Shown piece by piece: positions 46,506-58,099 of a DNA stretch of 64,000 bases. Below the pieces are notes generated by a model, which made no database searches, was not told the origin of the DNA, and saw only the letters and a list, made by a program, of their open reading frames with translations. Position numbers and translations under genes: made by a program. Each line of letters opens with the position of its first letter. The first letter of the stretch is position 1. The stretch spans positions 155,320,353-155,384,352 of the forward strand of contig OX457058.1 of assembly GCA_949752795.1 (NCBI GenBank), given 5' to 3'. The stretch comes from Hyperoodon ampullatus (taxonomy: Eukaryota; Chordata; Mammalia; Artiodactyla; Ziphiidae).

Positions 46506-46829
46506 TGAAGCTTACAAATTCCTGGGAAGTGGTTACATGTTCCCTGAGGTAAGAAAAATATTTGGATGGCTTGATTCTCCCCTGCTCTCATGTCCTTTCT
46601 ATAGCAAACGTCTCTCACCTCATTTTATAGACTGACTTCTAAGAATGATGCACCTTAATGATATTTCTGAAATTTTACTTACCTTTTAGCTGGAATTTTA
46701 CCAAGTAATATTTGTCCTATCATCCTGAAAGAAAGTATTCACTCATGATGGGATACTTCCTATTAGTCAAGATTTAAGTCAAAAAAACCTTTTTTTCCCC
46801 CAGAAAAGCCTTTTAGACCATGCAGTCTA

Positions 46830-47055
46830 AAATTGTTCTTCTTTCCCCTAGCTACTTTTATAAAATTCTATGATTTTGTTTTCTTCATAGTAGTTATCAC
46901 TCTTTGAAAGTATCTCATGTGTTCATGTGCTCTATTATTTTCTATTCCTTATCCCTACTAGAATATAAGGTACATGAGGACAGAAGATTTGTTTGTCTTG
47001 TTTACTACTGTATTCTCTCTATTTGGAATATGATATGGTTAGTAAATGAATCTAG
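46830..47055 (+). repeat. L2 LINE 3' end
   Basis: catagtagttatcactcttt, ctactagaatataaggtaca, tgaggacagaagatttg and ctactgtattctctc match L2 3' UTR. Confidence 0.78.
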
Positions 47056-48344
47056 GCCCAAGAATAAGTTGGTAGACTCTTGGAGGAAAATCCAGAGAGA
47101 GGGAGAGAGTTAATAAAGTCCTCTGGATTAGGAGAGATTTGCAAGTTTAAAAAGGGAAAAAAGTCAACATACAGCTTAAAAAAGAGACCTAGTGGAAGAG
47201 ACCACTTCCAATCAGCAAGGGTCACCAGCTCTTGGGAGCCAAAGCAAAGAGGTTTAGGTAGCTGTATTTGTAAGCCTGGTATGTCTCACCTTCCAGCAGA
47301 GCTGTTCTGCATGTCAGTTCACCCTAGAGATTGACATGAAGGAAGATGGTGTGTGATTTAGGAGAGTGAGGAAGTTAGCTTGAACCATGAGCATGTCATC
47401 ATTTTTTCTTGACTTTTCCAGGAAGTAAAAGGGGCATCTTGTCTTTTTTCCCCCCTGGTGTCTACTGTAGAGATCTTGCCCATCCTCAGCAACATGGTCT
47501 ACATGTGCTTCAGGCCTAAGCAATAAAACTAAGAGGGGGTGGGGATCATCAGCTTTTGAAGTGACTCACACTTGTTACATGAATTAGAAGACAAACTGGA
47601 GATAAGGTGATGGGGCATGGAAGAGCAAAACGGAGAGTTAATCTTCGAAAACTAAAAATGTGAGGCTATTGATATATTTGGATGCTTTCGAGGTGATTTA
47701 TACATGTTTGGTTGATTTTCTAGACTTTTAATTTTCTTTCCAGTGTTTGGCATTGATAGTGCCAACTTATTACCAGAGGCTGCAAAGAAGAGAGAAGACT
47801 TGAACCAGTTAATTAAGAGTTTAGAAGCAGATGCATCAGAACATTTGGTGGGGGAAGAGGTTGATTTCCTGTTCTCCATAGTTACATGCCAGATTTTCAC
47901 ACTTTGAGATTTTCTTAGTCAACAATTGCCTAAAATCTATTTTCACCTCCAGTGTGAATAGGGCATTAATCACTGAAATCGGTTTCTCACAGTTACACTT
48001 CACACAGGGCTCTGGTTTGCTTCCAGAGTGACCTTTGATATAAAACTTTTGTTTGCTAATGCCTGTATTTGCCACACGGGCGGTGAAGAATGGGAAGGGT
48101 GGGAAGGGTTTCTCAAGGAGTTGTAGACAGGGAAAGGGGACGTCAGAGAACAAGAGAGCTACTGATTAGAAAGGAGAGAAGGAAAGTAGGGAACTGAAAC
48201 TAATCTCCATTTAAATGAGGGACCCGGCGTTGGACCCTTTTGGTGGATACCTTTGGGGGTGCTGAGAGGAAGAGGGAAGTACACAGGTATGGAAGCCAGA
48301 ATGCCGTAGATCTGAATTGCTTCCCCGACCCTCTTGCCCCAGCC
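47056..48344. other. Unique sequence, no gene recognised
   Basis: No recognised repeat. Open frames at 47314-47523, 47652-47900 and 47836-48153 (minus) have no splice or domain support that I can defend. Confidence 0.4.
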
Positions 48345-48435
48345 TTATAGAACTCTTCCAAGTATTAAATGAGACAATATATGTGAAATGTCCAGCACAG
48401 AATAGGTGTTAAACAAGTGGAAATCATTGTGGGCT
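48345..48435 (+). repeat. MIR SINE 3' fragment
   Basis: caagtattaaatgagacaat, atatgtgaaatgtccagcac and agaataggtgtta match MIR 3' half. Confidence 0.65.
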
Positions 48436-48461
48436 TCATAAGTGCCCAAACTTTAAAAAAA

Positions 48462-48560
48462 AATCATTTATCACGTATTTATTGAGAACTTTTAAATGCT
48501 ATGTATGGTTACATATATGTGATCACTGCCCTCCTGTCTAGTGAGTAAAGGAGCAGTAGT
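48462..48560 (-). repeat. L2 LINE 3' fragment
   Basis: tatcacgtatttattgagaa, cttttaaatgctatgtatgg and atcactgccctcctgtctag are a decayed reverse L2 end. Confidence 0.55.
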
Positions 48561-49389
48561 CATCTTTAGGAATATTTCTTAGTGACCTAGTACTATCACT
48601 CTGCATTTACCTAACCCCTAGTGTGTACCCAGCCCTTAACTGCTTTGTAGCAAGGGAGTATACTAGTAGGTAGGAAGAGGGGCGGGGCAAGTGGGCTTAG
48701 GTGATGGTGTTCAAGAATATGGGAGGCCAGGTTGGCATAGAAGAACAGCAGAAAGAAAGAACCTCATTTATTTATTCAGCAGACATATATAGCCTAGCAG
48801 CAAAATCTTAGCCCAAGCAATGGGCTCTGATGGAATTTCTAGGTTAGTGGGGGTTTGGCATGAGAGAGAGCAAGGAAATAGGAGATTGTAAGCATGCAAG
48901 CTCATGAAGTTGTGGGCTGAGGAGGTGAAAGAATGAGTGGATGAAGACTGTGGAAAGGGAAGAAAAAAGGGAAATCACAAGTTGCAAGGAGAGTGGCCCA
49001 AGCAGTGCGTTAGGAAACCAAGCAAAGTGCTGGGGGTGGCTGAGTGGTATCAGGAAAGCAGATGGTGATCCTTAAGAAGGAGGGTGCAGATGGCACTGAT
49101 GGTGAGGAGGCAGCGTGGGGTGAAGAACAGTCCCAGCTTGGCCACCCCAGGAGGGGAGAGGCTAGAACACAACTCCCCACGCTGGGGGAGCTCTGTGAGT
49201 CATCTGGCCCCCAGTGTGGCATCTGAAAGGGGTACCAGGAGGAAGGATACGGGAGGCTGTGTGATTCTTTATGATGGGCCTTGGAGGTTCAACATGAACC
49301 TCAAACACCCAGGAGCTCCTTGTGAGGAAAGAAAGTTCTCCTTCTAAGAAAAGAACACAAGCACCCTATTATATTCCAATCCAGTCTCC
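48561..49389. other. Purine-rich unique sequence
   Basis: Purine-rich plus strand (48840-49140). Overlapping frames at 49010-49347 on both strands are composition artefacts. Confidence 0.4.
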
Positions 49390-49535
49390 CAGGTTAAGTT
49401 TCTACTGTCTGTTTGATCTTGGGCAAGTAATGTGATTGCTCTTGGACATGGCTTTCTCATCTGTAAAATAGAAAGGTTGGGTTAGGTAATACTTAAAATA
49501 CTTTTAAGCTCTAAATTCTATGATTCTGAGAAATA
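49390..49535 (+). repeat. MIR-like SINE fragment
   Basis: tgatcttgggcaagtaatgt, ggctttctcatctgtaaaat and ctaaattctatgattctgag resemble a diverged MIR. Confidence 0.55.
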
Positions 49536-49539
49536 TGTG

Positions 49540-50489
49540 AAGGTCTAGGCTGCAGAGGACAGAGCAGACTTAGTGATCTATTACCGCTAGAGTTGTGTGT
49601 GAAGGGTAACTGTTAGAAACAATGATCAAATCCCTATGCACACTGGTGCTGAAGATAAAGTTTAAGCAATTGTTGCTCAAGATGTGACAAGAAGAAGGAT
49701 TTTGGCTTAATGTAATAACGTTTTTAAATATTGGAGTCAACCAATGATGAGTTGCGTTGCTTTGTGTGGTAGTGAGCTCCCTGCTGCAGGAAGTGATCAA
49801 TATCAGGTTGAATGATGATGTTTTGGGGGCTGCTGTAAAAGGAACTCCTCCCCCTGCACCCACCTTTACAAAACATCATGAAACATTATGCTTTCCTGCA
49901 GACGGGTTGAACCTGGGATTAAATGGTTGAGCATGTGACTGGTTGGTGAATTCCAACGAGTATTTCTCAGAACATGATGTCATTCATATTAACAGGTCTC
50001 CTGTGTGGAAAAAAGGGTTTTGTGGTAAAATCACTTTGGAGAACATTATATTAAACAATGTTAAGCAAGTTTCTCTTCTGCAAGACTTCTCAGAGACTTA
50101 AATATATTAGTGTGATTATGGATTTTCTGATCATATTTGACAATAGAGTCTTTCAGAGTATCTGATAGGTATAGTGACCTACTGAACCTACTTGGAGAAA
50201 TGTTGCTTTAAGCTGTTGTTTTATGTTCTAGGTCCTTTGCCGCTAGAAAGAAAGCATCAGAAATTCTCTGCTGTCCTTGGCTAGGTCTGATGATGAAGCC
50301 TAAGTTGGGACTTAAAGCCCTCGGGGAGGGGATGGAACTCTGGATGATACTGTTAGCCTGACTCAGCTGGTGACCTTAGATGAGTCCTTCCTTGTACCTC
50401 AGTTTCCTCATAAGTAAATGGGGAGAAATATGTTGAATCCAGTCCTTTTTAGGGTTGAGGTGTCATGACAGAGTCCAAGGTAACACCCA
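49540..50489. other. Unique sequence, nothing recognised
   Basis: A MIR-like scrap at about 50365-50430 (cttgtacctcagtttcctca). Otherwise no signature. Confidence 0.4.
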
Positions 50490-50665
50490 TGACATTGGAG
50501 TTTGAGTTTGAATCACCTGGGCATCTTGTTGAAGTGCAGATTCTGATTCAGCAGGTCTGCTGGGCTTGGAGTGGGGGTAGGAGCTGAGATTCTGCATTGC
50601 TGACCCACTCAGAGACAATGCTGGTGCAGCTGTGGTCACACTGAGAGTAGTGAAGGTCCAGGAAG
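50490..50665 (+). mobile_element. MER5A-type hAT DNA transposon fossil
   Basis: tgaatcacctgggcatcttg, gcagattctgattcagcagg and gagattctgcattgctga are the MER5A interior in forward order. The ends are decayed. Confidence 0.75.
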
Positions 50666-51525
50666 CCACATAGTCTGGCCCATATCAGGAGTATCTCCTC
50701 GTATGGAGCAGCTCAAGTGTTCTGGTGTTACCACTTTTCCTGGAGATCTGGTCTGTGTTTTCAAAAGGTATTATTCCCATGGAGAAATAAGCCAGGCACC
50801 TCTCTTGTGTCCCTGTGGAGGGCTTGCCTTGGGCCCCTCCGAAGGGAATCCCTCTTCCTCGTCAGCTTCCCCACCCCCTACTGCCTACAGCTCCACAGTC
50901 GGTTAAGCTATTTTTTGAGTTTGAGTTAAAACCATTTCAGACATATTTTTAACTGCGGCCTGTTTGAAAAGCTGTTAGCATTTGGCAATCATTCCATCTT
51001 CAGCTTGAATCCTGGGGAGGTTGTTTCTTTCTTTCTTTTTTTTTTTTTTTTTCCTCCACAACCGGGCAAAAGTATATCATTTAAAAATAGTTCTAGTGCG
51101 TGGGTCCGAGAGAATGGCTGCTGCTGGGGATGGGAATGGAGATGGGGCGTGCTTTGGTCTCCACAAGATCATCACTGTTGGCGCTGCCTTTCCTGCCTGC
51201 GCCCAGGCTGAGCTGGCTTTACAGTGTGAAGGGGCAAGGATGATATGAGGGCCGTCCAGCAGAGGGAGAGGGAGAGATGATGGGAAGCAGGGGCCGGGGA
51301 GGGACACAGGGCAAAAGGCACCATAACTGGGGCTGATCGAACCTCCAGGAATGATAGCAGAATGGATATCTTTCCTGCCCATGATGCTGAGATTTTCTAG
51401 AACCAGCACATCACCATTGCCATTGTTAGGAAGCTTTTATTAAGGGCCTCCTGGGAAGTAGTGCCCATGGGAAGTTGTTTTATTTTTTATATAAGTAACA
51501 CACATAGATAGCCTCTACATTGTGA
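50666..51525. other. Unique sequence with a T-run
   Basis: (CTTT)/T-run at 51026-51052. 51060-51260 is GC-richer with a few CpGs. No gene recognised. Confidence 0.4.
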
Positions 51526-51529
51526 AGAC

Positions 51530-51755
51530 CACGGTTTGAATACTTTTAAAATATTAGCTCACTTAATCCTCCTAAGAACTCTATGAGGTAGGAACTATTG
51601 TGATCCCCATTACATAGAAGAGGAAACTGAGGTGCAGAATGGTCAAGCAACTCGCCCAAGGTCCTGTGGCTTGTGGGCTGCAGAGCTGGATTCCAGCCTG
51701 TGCGGTCTGGAGCTGGAGTTCACGCCCTTTGCCACTACACTATGCAGAGATGCAA
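51530..51755 (-). repeat. MIR SINE, near full length
   Basis: tcacttaatcctcctaagaa, ctatgaggtaggaactattg, gaggaaactgaggtgcagaa and caactcgcccaaggtcctgt are typical reverse MIR. Confidence 0.93.
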
Positions 51756-53399
51756 GTCCTGCCCTCTTGGCACTCGATCTGAAAGTGGCCTGTGCCAGCT
51801 GTCTGCTCTTACCTAGCTGGTGGGAGGAATGAAGTTTAAAACAGACAAGAACTTCTGTCATAAGTGGAGCAAATGATGATTTTTTTTAAAGCAACCATCA
51901 AGTATTAATAGGTAACTCCCTGCCACTCAAACATTCAAACCCATTAAACACTCCAAATATATCTGGACCATATTAAAATGTGATCCCCAAGCAGGAAATT
52001 CTAGAATTGCTCTGAAAATTATCAGCGTGGGAGGAAATAGTTTCCTTCTAGTGTTTTTCTTGTAAAGTTTTTTGGTGAGATATTCTCGCATCATCAGTCT
52101 AGTCAAGTTGCTTGCTCCTGGGTGCTCAGGGGAAGAAGGATGCAGCGCAGGGATGCCATTCCACGTCCTAGCCAGGATCTCCCCGAGGCTGGAATCGGCA
52201 GTCCTGTCCCAAAGGCTGGTTCCTCTCAGCTGGCAATGGCTGCTGAATTCAGGGAGATGGCTGAGAGGCTTCTACTGCTGCAAGAGGCTTCTACTGCTGC
52301 AAGCGCCTTATTTCCATGGAATAAGCAGGAAAAGAAAATGAGGGTAGAGGGTTCCCCACTGGAGTTGGAAGTTAAAGACTTTTTGCCTTCCTGGGAGCTA
52401 GCCTTTCCTGCAGCCTCTTTGTGGGGGGGTGGGTAGGGGGGGCTGATACCCCGGTGGAAGGGATGCCTGGAATTAGAAACATTCCCTGGGAACTAACCCC
52501 CTCAAGGCCTGAATGCTTAGGCTCCCCTTTGGGCTTATGTCCTCACACGCCTGTAAATCTCACATCCACGTGTTCTCCTTCCATCCCGTGACGAACAGTT
52601 CTCTGGATTAGGTGCCGCCTGCAGGATTTGGGGAGTGTTGCTCTTGACTCCCCCTGACTCACTGCTGGCCCTGTGTCCTCTTGCTGGACTGCAGGTTTAA
52701 CTCTTTCTGTATAAGTTCTCTCCTTGGAGATGCCAGGCCCCTCTGTGTTACTGTCTACACTGCACAGTGCATGTCTAATAATACTAATTAATAAGCAGTC
52801 ACTTATTAATAACACTGGAAACACTGTCACATGGGTGACGGAATGTCAAACTCCAGGAGGCAGCAATGCAGCCCAGCTCTTGTGGGAGAGGAGAGAACAG
52901 GGTAAGGGATATTCGAAAGTGGCGTTGGATGAACCGCTTTGAGCCAATAGCATTTGAGGCTGAATTTGAAATCTGCTCAGGAGCAAAGCAAGCGGGGATC
53001 TGAGACCTTGACTCAACTGCAGTGCTGGCTGGGGATTAGCAGAACTGTCTAATGCCCAATTTTTGTGACTTGGTCTTGGCTTGACAAGCCTTTGATATTC
53101 CCAGGGTTTGTTAGGGTAGAGCAGTGGGAACTCAGAAAGAGAGGACGGTACGTATACCTATTTAATGGATGAAGAAACTGAGGCCATTGACCATTATCAT
53201 TGTTTCCCAAAGATTATTGAGAGAATCAGTAAGTAAAAGAAAGAACCTGTGTAATGAAGGCAAAAAACTCCCAAAGCAACCTGAAATTCACATACCAAGA
53301 GTCATTAGGGCAACAGAAAGGTATATGTTAAGTCTTTTATCTATAACCCTGATTTTATAGGCATAGTCTTATTTATAAACATGCAATTGCATATATTTC
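51756..53399. other. Unique sequence with a 19-bp tandem duplication
   Basis: GAGGCTTCTACTGCTGCAA occurs twice in tandem at 52265-52283 and 52284-52302. 51890-52060 is AT-rich and repeat-free. A G-run lies at 52423-52442. Overlapping frames at 52072-52436 disagree in frame across the duplication and are not credible exons. Confidence 0.4.
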
Positions 53400-53505
53400 G
53401 ATAAATAACATAAAGCCAACTTGCTGTGAAGATTAAACGAGATAACGCATGCCAAGTGCTTACCTTAGTACCAGGCAGGTGAAAATAATGCTGATGATCA
53501 GGGCT
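53400..53505 (+). repeat. MIR SINE 3' fragment
   Basis: ctgtgaagattaaacgagat, aacgcatgccaagtgcttac and cttagtaccaggcaggtg match MIR 3' half. Confidence 0.65.
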
Positions 53506-53614
53506 GATAGCTGGTATGTCCTGTTAGGATCAAACCATTTGCTTATGGCCAGCCTCCAGTCTGATTGGCTGCTGCCATGCCACCTCAGATATTAAATATT
53601 TTAAATCTCACTGT

Positions 53615-53865
53615 GATAATGGTAACTGATGCTCCATTGTGGACCTTCCAAGTGCCATTTACTATGACAGGTGCTTTAGATATAATTGTCACAGGAAATG
53701 TTTGAGGATGGTATCATTATCATTCCCACTTCACAGATGAGAAAGCTGAGAGTTGAAATGTTAATAACTTGGCCAAGGTCTCATGGCCAGCAAATGGTGC
53801 AGCTGGGATTTGAACTTAGATGTGCTCTTTGCAGAGCCTTGGGATCTTAACTAGGATGCTACCAA
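53615..53865 (-). repeat. MIR SINE
   Basis: cacttcacagatgagaaagc, ttggccaaggtctcatggcc and gctgggatttgaacttagat are reverse MIR. Confidence 0.87.
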
Positions 53866-54784
53866 GTGGAGGCCCAGACTTGTGGTGGTGTTTATTATTA
53901 TTACTGTCATTCTCATCATTATATCAACTTGACTTTTTTCCCCAGAATGTCATGGACAACTTATTCTTTTGATTGGTAATAAAATTGTTCCTTGTTCCAT
54001 TCTGAAAGCATTGGTCTGTCACATTTGAGAAAAATTGGAAGAGTCCCTGTCCCATTTTGTTTTCTTCCTGAACTGAGTGAAGGCAGCAGCCTCACAGCCA
54101 AGTGAAGGAGATAGGTCCACCAGGGAACCTTCTAACCTAATGGCCTCTGATTGTGGTCCTCGCAGCTCAGGACAGAGGTGAGAGCAGTGAAAGGCTAGGG
54201 TCTCTGAAGGCTTCAGTTACTTCCATTGTGTCTTTCTTTAAAAAAATCAGTACCATTGCTGGTGTGGCACCATCATTTGGGCAGACACCTGATATTGCTT
54301 TATGCTTATGGTTGCATTACATGTCTTACTGTCTTTATTGTTGTCCATCTCTGCTCTTTTGTACATATCCATCCTCATAAATCCAGAACTATCTGAGGGA
54401 ATGCTGGATCACTGAGAATGAGCAGAGTGGTAGTTAGCTAAAATGCTGTAGAGGAATGGGATAAAATGAGCCCAAAGATTTCAGAATAAAAGGCAGACTA
54501 AAAGGATACACCAGAGTAATTGAAAGATAAATAACACCTGAGAAGCCCAAGAAACTACTAAATGGAATAAAGTGATACTGACAAGTGTATTCAAAGTATA
54601 CAAGATAAAGTAGGGAAAAAGCAAAAGGACTAAAAACAAGTAAATGATAGTACCTAAGATGTCATAGTAAGCTAAAATATTAAAAATTAAATGATGAAAT
54701 AAGGGAATGCTAACTATAGGGGCAGTCCAAAGTTAATAACCCCATGCAGGGGCAGAGGCAGACCCTTGGGCCAAGGTAGTGGAC
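53866..54784. other. Unique sequence with an A-rich block
   Basis: 54440-54700 is strongly A-rich on the plus strand and could be a very old LINE remnant, but I cannot place it. No gene recognised. Confidence 0.35.
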
Positions 54785-54995
54785 ATTTGTTAAACATTTT
54801 GGTGGGGCAGGTGTTCTGCATGTATTTTATCATTTAATTCTCGAAACAATCCTATGAAGTAAGTATAGGCATTATCTCCGTTTTGTAGGTGAGGACACTG
54901 AGACTTGGAGAGGGAAAAAATTTATTCACATCACACGAAATTTAGGTGGTCAAGTTGGGATTGGAATCCAGGTACGTGTTTTAACCCTAGGTCGT
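54785..54995 (-). repeat. MIR SINE
   Basis: tattttatcatttaattctc, caatcctatgaagtaagta, taggtgaggacactgagact and gttgggattggaatccagg give a diverged reverse MIR. Confidence 0.8.
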
Positions 54996-55544
54996 CCTGT
55001 AGACATGCAGTGGACTTCTTGAGGGAATGTCCTTCCAAAGCTGGTGTTTGCTGGAGGAGTCCCATGGGAGGTGACATCTGCAGGGCAGTGGGTCCTCAGA
55101 CTCTCCCTTTGGGCTTATACCCTCATATTCCCCGGGGGGCTCCTTAGGTCTCTTCCTGCTGTTCCCAAAGGTGAGTCTATAGCTGCCCTGGCTAGTTCCA
55201 GTGTCCTGCTGGATCATGGTGATGATCCTTTACATTGTTCTTCCCACAGGAGCTCTAGAGAGCTTGACCAATCCCATGCACTGTGTCCTCTGAAATACAT
55301 TCTGAAAACAAATAAGGTACATGGACTTCAAGGAAGGCCAGGTAAGGAAGATATAGATCAGGAGACATGGCATTTCAGGTCTAGCATAAACGGTGAAAGG
55401 TGAGGTGTCATACATGAAATTAATCGATTATGTGCTGGGTACCATTGAGGTATTGAAGACTGGGGACCCAAAGAAATATAAGGAAGTGAGATTATTATCT
55501 GAAAGGTAAAACAGACGGAAATGTAGACTGGTAATGCTGGAATT
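54996..55544. other. Unique sequence, no gene recognised
   Basis: The open frame at 55044-55403 (plus) spans several splice-like dinucleotides but shows no recognisable protein family. Confidence 0.4.
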
Positions 55545-55715
55545 GCATGTGTCCATTTAAGCCCAGCTCAAATACCACTTTAGTCTCCCAAGCTTGCCTT
55601 TATACCCCCAAATCTCCAAAAAAAATTTTATCATCTGCTTCTTGACAATCCCATAGAGCTTCCTTTACATTGCTTTCATGACTGTTATTTTCCCCTTGCT
55701 TTATAGGAACACATC
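55545..55715 (+). repeat. L2 LINE fragment
   Basis: taagcccagctcaaatacca, gacaatcccatagagcttcc and ttgctttcatgactgttatt resemble L2 3' UTR. Confidence 0.6.
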
Positions 55716-55887
55716 TCTGTCTTCCACCAAAGCACAGAAGACTCCTTGGGGCAGGAAAGTTGACCTACTTGTTTGGTTTTCTGTGAGAATAATGCTGAGT
55801 ACACATGCCATCAAGTTTGCTAGGATGGTTGGAAGAATGTCCAGTAAAGGGCAGAAATATAAGGACTACTACCCTCCCTGAAAAGGA

Positions 55888-56112
55888 GGCAATATAACGT
55901 GAGGCTGAGCAGGCAGGCTCTGGAGTTGGATACACATGAGTTCAACTTCATTTTGGTTATTTCCTGCTGTGTGACCTTGGGGGACCCTCCATAAAGCTTT
56001 GATTTCCTCAACTGTAAAATGGACCTCAGTGGTCAACAGGCAGCAACCTCACTGGACTGAATGACCTGACCCATGTGCTGGCACGTGGTGAGTGTTCCAC
56101 AGCTGTTAGTGG
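55888..56112 (+). repeat. MIR SINE
   Basis: gctctggagttggatacaca, gctgtgtgaccttgggggac and gatttcctcaactgtaaaat are forward MIR blocks. Apart from a possible scrap near 56690-56720, it is the last repeat before the transposon-poor block. Confidence 0.82.
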
Positions 56113-57005
56113 CTTTTCCTGCCGTTGATGCTGGCCGGAGGAAGGACCATGTGCCATGCAGCCCTTAGAAAGGGGAGGCAGGAGAAGAAAGAGGCAGGGC
56201 TATTTATCCCACTGTGAGGCACCAGGGCCTGGTGATGAACAGAACCTTGTGTTTGGTGCCACCGGCAGCCATCCCTTGTTTAGGCTCGACTGGGGAAATG
56301 TTTTCACACACGTGGACTACTTTGGCAAAACTGGTGATGGACTTTGAAGGGTTTGGGTGTGCAGTGGCAATGCCTAGGCCCTGAGCTCAGGGTGCGAGCC
56401 ACAGAAGGGAACCATCCGCCTGATCCAACACAGAGCCTGATTCCTGCCTCTGTCTCTTTTAGCACTCAGCCCCCAAAGATAGGGTGGGCTGTGCCTCTGT
56501 CTGCCTTCCCTGCCAGGAGCCCTTGGAGGCGAAGCCCCATTTGTCACCTTCATGTGTGTCCCCAGTCCCTCGCACTATGTCTTGTCTTAAGCAGGCATTC
56601 AGAGGGCTTGCAGAGGAATGGCTTTGTGTCCTAGTTACAGCCTCCACCAGATGCACAGGGCTTGCCCTAATTTTGTAAGGAGGAGTGACTGCTCGGGGAA
56701 ACTGAGGCACACTGGTAGGTCAGGGTCCTCTCTACTCCCTTATTCTGCAGTGAGACACATGCATCTTCCCCAATGAGGTAGTGGCTTAGTCTACTGAAGC
56801 TGTAAATGAGGATTTTGTCTTTAATTCCTGCTCCAGTTCCAGCGAAGACCCTTCCTAGGCTGGGATGAGGGGAGAAATGAGCTCCTGACACTGCCTCTTA
56901 GTCGCAGGGGGCTGCACAGTGCCCCTCCCTGATGATATCTTCTCAGCTGTTTGAAAAACAGTCAGGGAGGAGGTGAAGCCCTGAGCCAGGCAGCCTGGCT
57001 GTCTC
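56113..57005. other. Upstream flank of the candidate first exon
   Basis: GC-moderate DNA. A MIR-like scrap (gggaaactgaggcacactgg) occurs near 56695. No other repeat. Overlapping open frames on both strands at 56344-56710 and 56667-56891 have no support as coding exons. Confidence 0.4.
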
Positions 57006-57011
57006 TTTAAA
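57006..57011 (+). promoter_or_regulatory. TATA-like element, tentative
   Basis: TTTAAA within ctctttaaatgccgggg lies about 30-35 bp before GC-rich sequence that could contain a start site for the candidate exon. Position and composition only; no initiator could be fixed. Confidence 0.2.
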
Positions 57012-57039
57012 TGCCGGGGTCTGTGTGGGAAAGGGAGGG

Positions 57040-57379
57040 GCCGGCTCTGGAGTGCGTGAAATTCCTGGGCTCCTCCGGCAGTCTCAGGCTTAGAGCTCAG
57101 CCCTACACATCTCCTCTTGCATGCAACTCACTGAGAGCGAGAGGGAGTGTGTCCTCCCCTCTCGAAGCCGCCAGCATCTCGAGCCACCAAGGACCTGCTT
57201 TTCGCACCTCTAACACCCCCTCCCTTCTTCCCCGCCACTCCCTCCCAGAGAGAAAGAAAAAGAAAAGGAGACGGAAAGATTCCGGAATCTGAACCTCCCC
57301 AAAGAGGAAACATACCCAGCAAACTCAGTTGATTAAACATCAAACAAACAGACCCCAAATCTTCTGCTCAACGGGAAAG
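57040..57379 (+). other. Candidate 5' non-coding first exon with strong splice donor
   Basis: The segment ends ACGGGAAAG|GTAAGATG, a near-ideal U2 splice donor with GT at 57380-57381. The preceding 340 bp is unique and transposon-free, and shifts from GC-rich to an A-rich leader-like end. An ATG at 57121 opens a frame of about 31 codons that stops inside the segment, and the longer frames also stop before the donor, so any exon here would be 5' UTR with upstream ORFs. The left end is a guess based on a TATA-like motif. It sits 4 kb upstream of a CpG island and could be an alternative first exon of the same plus-strand gene. I do not recognise the gene. A chance donor remains possible. Confidence 0.4.
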
Positions 57380-57895
57380 GTAAGATGTGGGGGGAAAGGA
57401 AGGCAGGCGGCATGTGAAACAACTCGGGCTTCTTGTTGGTTCTGAGAAGAGGTCGCTCCTGAGAGGGTAGAAGTTTTCAGCTGGGAGCGACCAACCTAGA
57501 TTTTTTTTTTTTTTTTTTTTTTTGAAGGCTGGATCGGAGAGCCTTGGCTGACCATGGGAATGGCTTTTCAACTGCCTTTCTTTTCCTTCAGTTTCTCCTG
57601 GAAGTTGGGTCCTTTTGCTCCAGATGTTGAAAAAGTCAGAATGTTTTAGCTTTTTAATCTTTTTTAAAGTCTTTCTCCTATTTGCTCGGATTGTTAAGTC
57701 TGCAATGATGTGTACCTATCACTTCATTTTGGGCAGATACTTTTTTTGCATTTTGTGACCACTTTTCCCCTCATTATTATTATTATTTTACTGGGGAAGG
57801 GGTTAGTTCAAATGAGAAAGAGAAGGGAAGCTCTGAGGATCACAAGAAGACAAAATTGAACTGAGATAGGAATTTCCCTAGCTGTTGAGGAATTG

Positions 57896-57900
<5 letters not shown>

Positions 57901-57950
<50 letters not shown>
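57901..57950. repeat. (TG)25 microsatellite
   Basis: Twenty-five uninterrupted TG units followed by a T-run. Very likely length-polymorphic. Confidence 0.98.
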
Positions 57951-57951
<1 letters not shown>

Positions 57952-58064
57952 TTTTTTTTTTTTTTGGAAGATGTGTGAGGAGGTGGATCTTGAGTCTGAA
58001 GATTCAGGCTGGAGTCCTGCTATCTTGCTGTGGAGGTGGGCATACTCAGAGAAGGTGAAAAGGG

Positions 58065-58065
58065 A

Positions 58066-58099
<34 letters not shown>
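58065..58099. repeat. TG/CG alternating tract
   Basis: TG repeats interrupted by a CGCGCG core: strictly alternating purine-pyrimidine, a Z-DNA-prone composition. Confidence 0.9.

Noticed and set aside
51026..51053. Another possible tail-only insertion (T-run)
   Set aside because: No flanking direct repeat could be found, unlike the T-run at 32859-32882. The same applies to the T-runs at 39882, 57500 and 59197.
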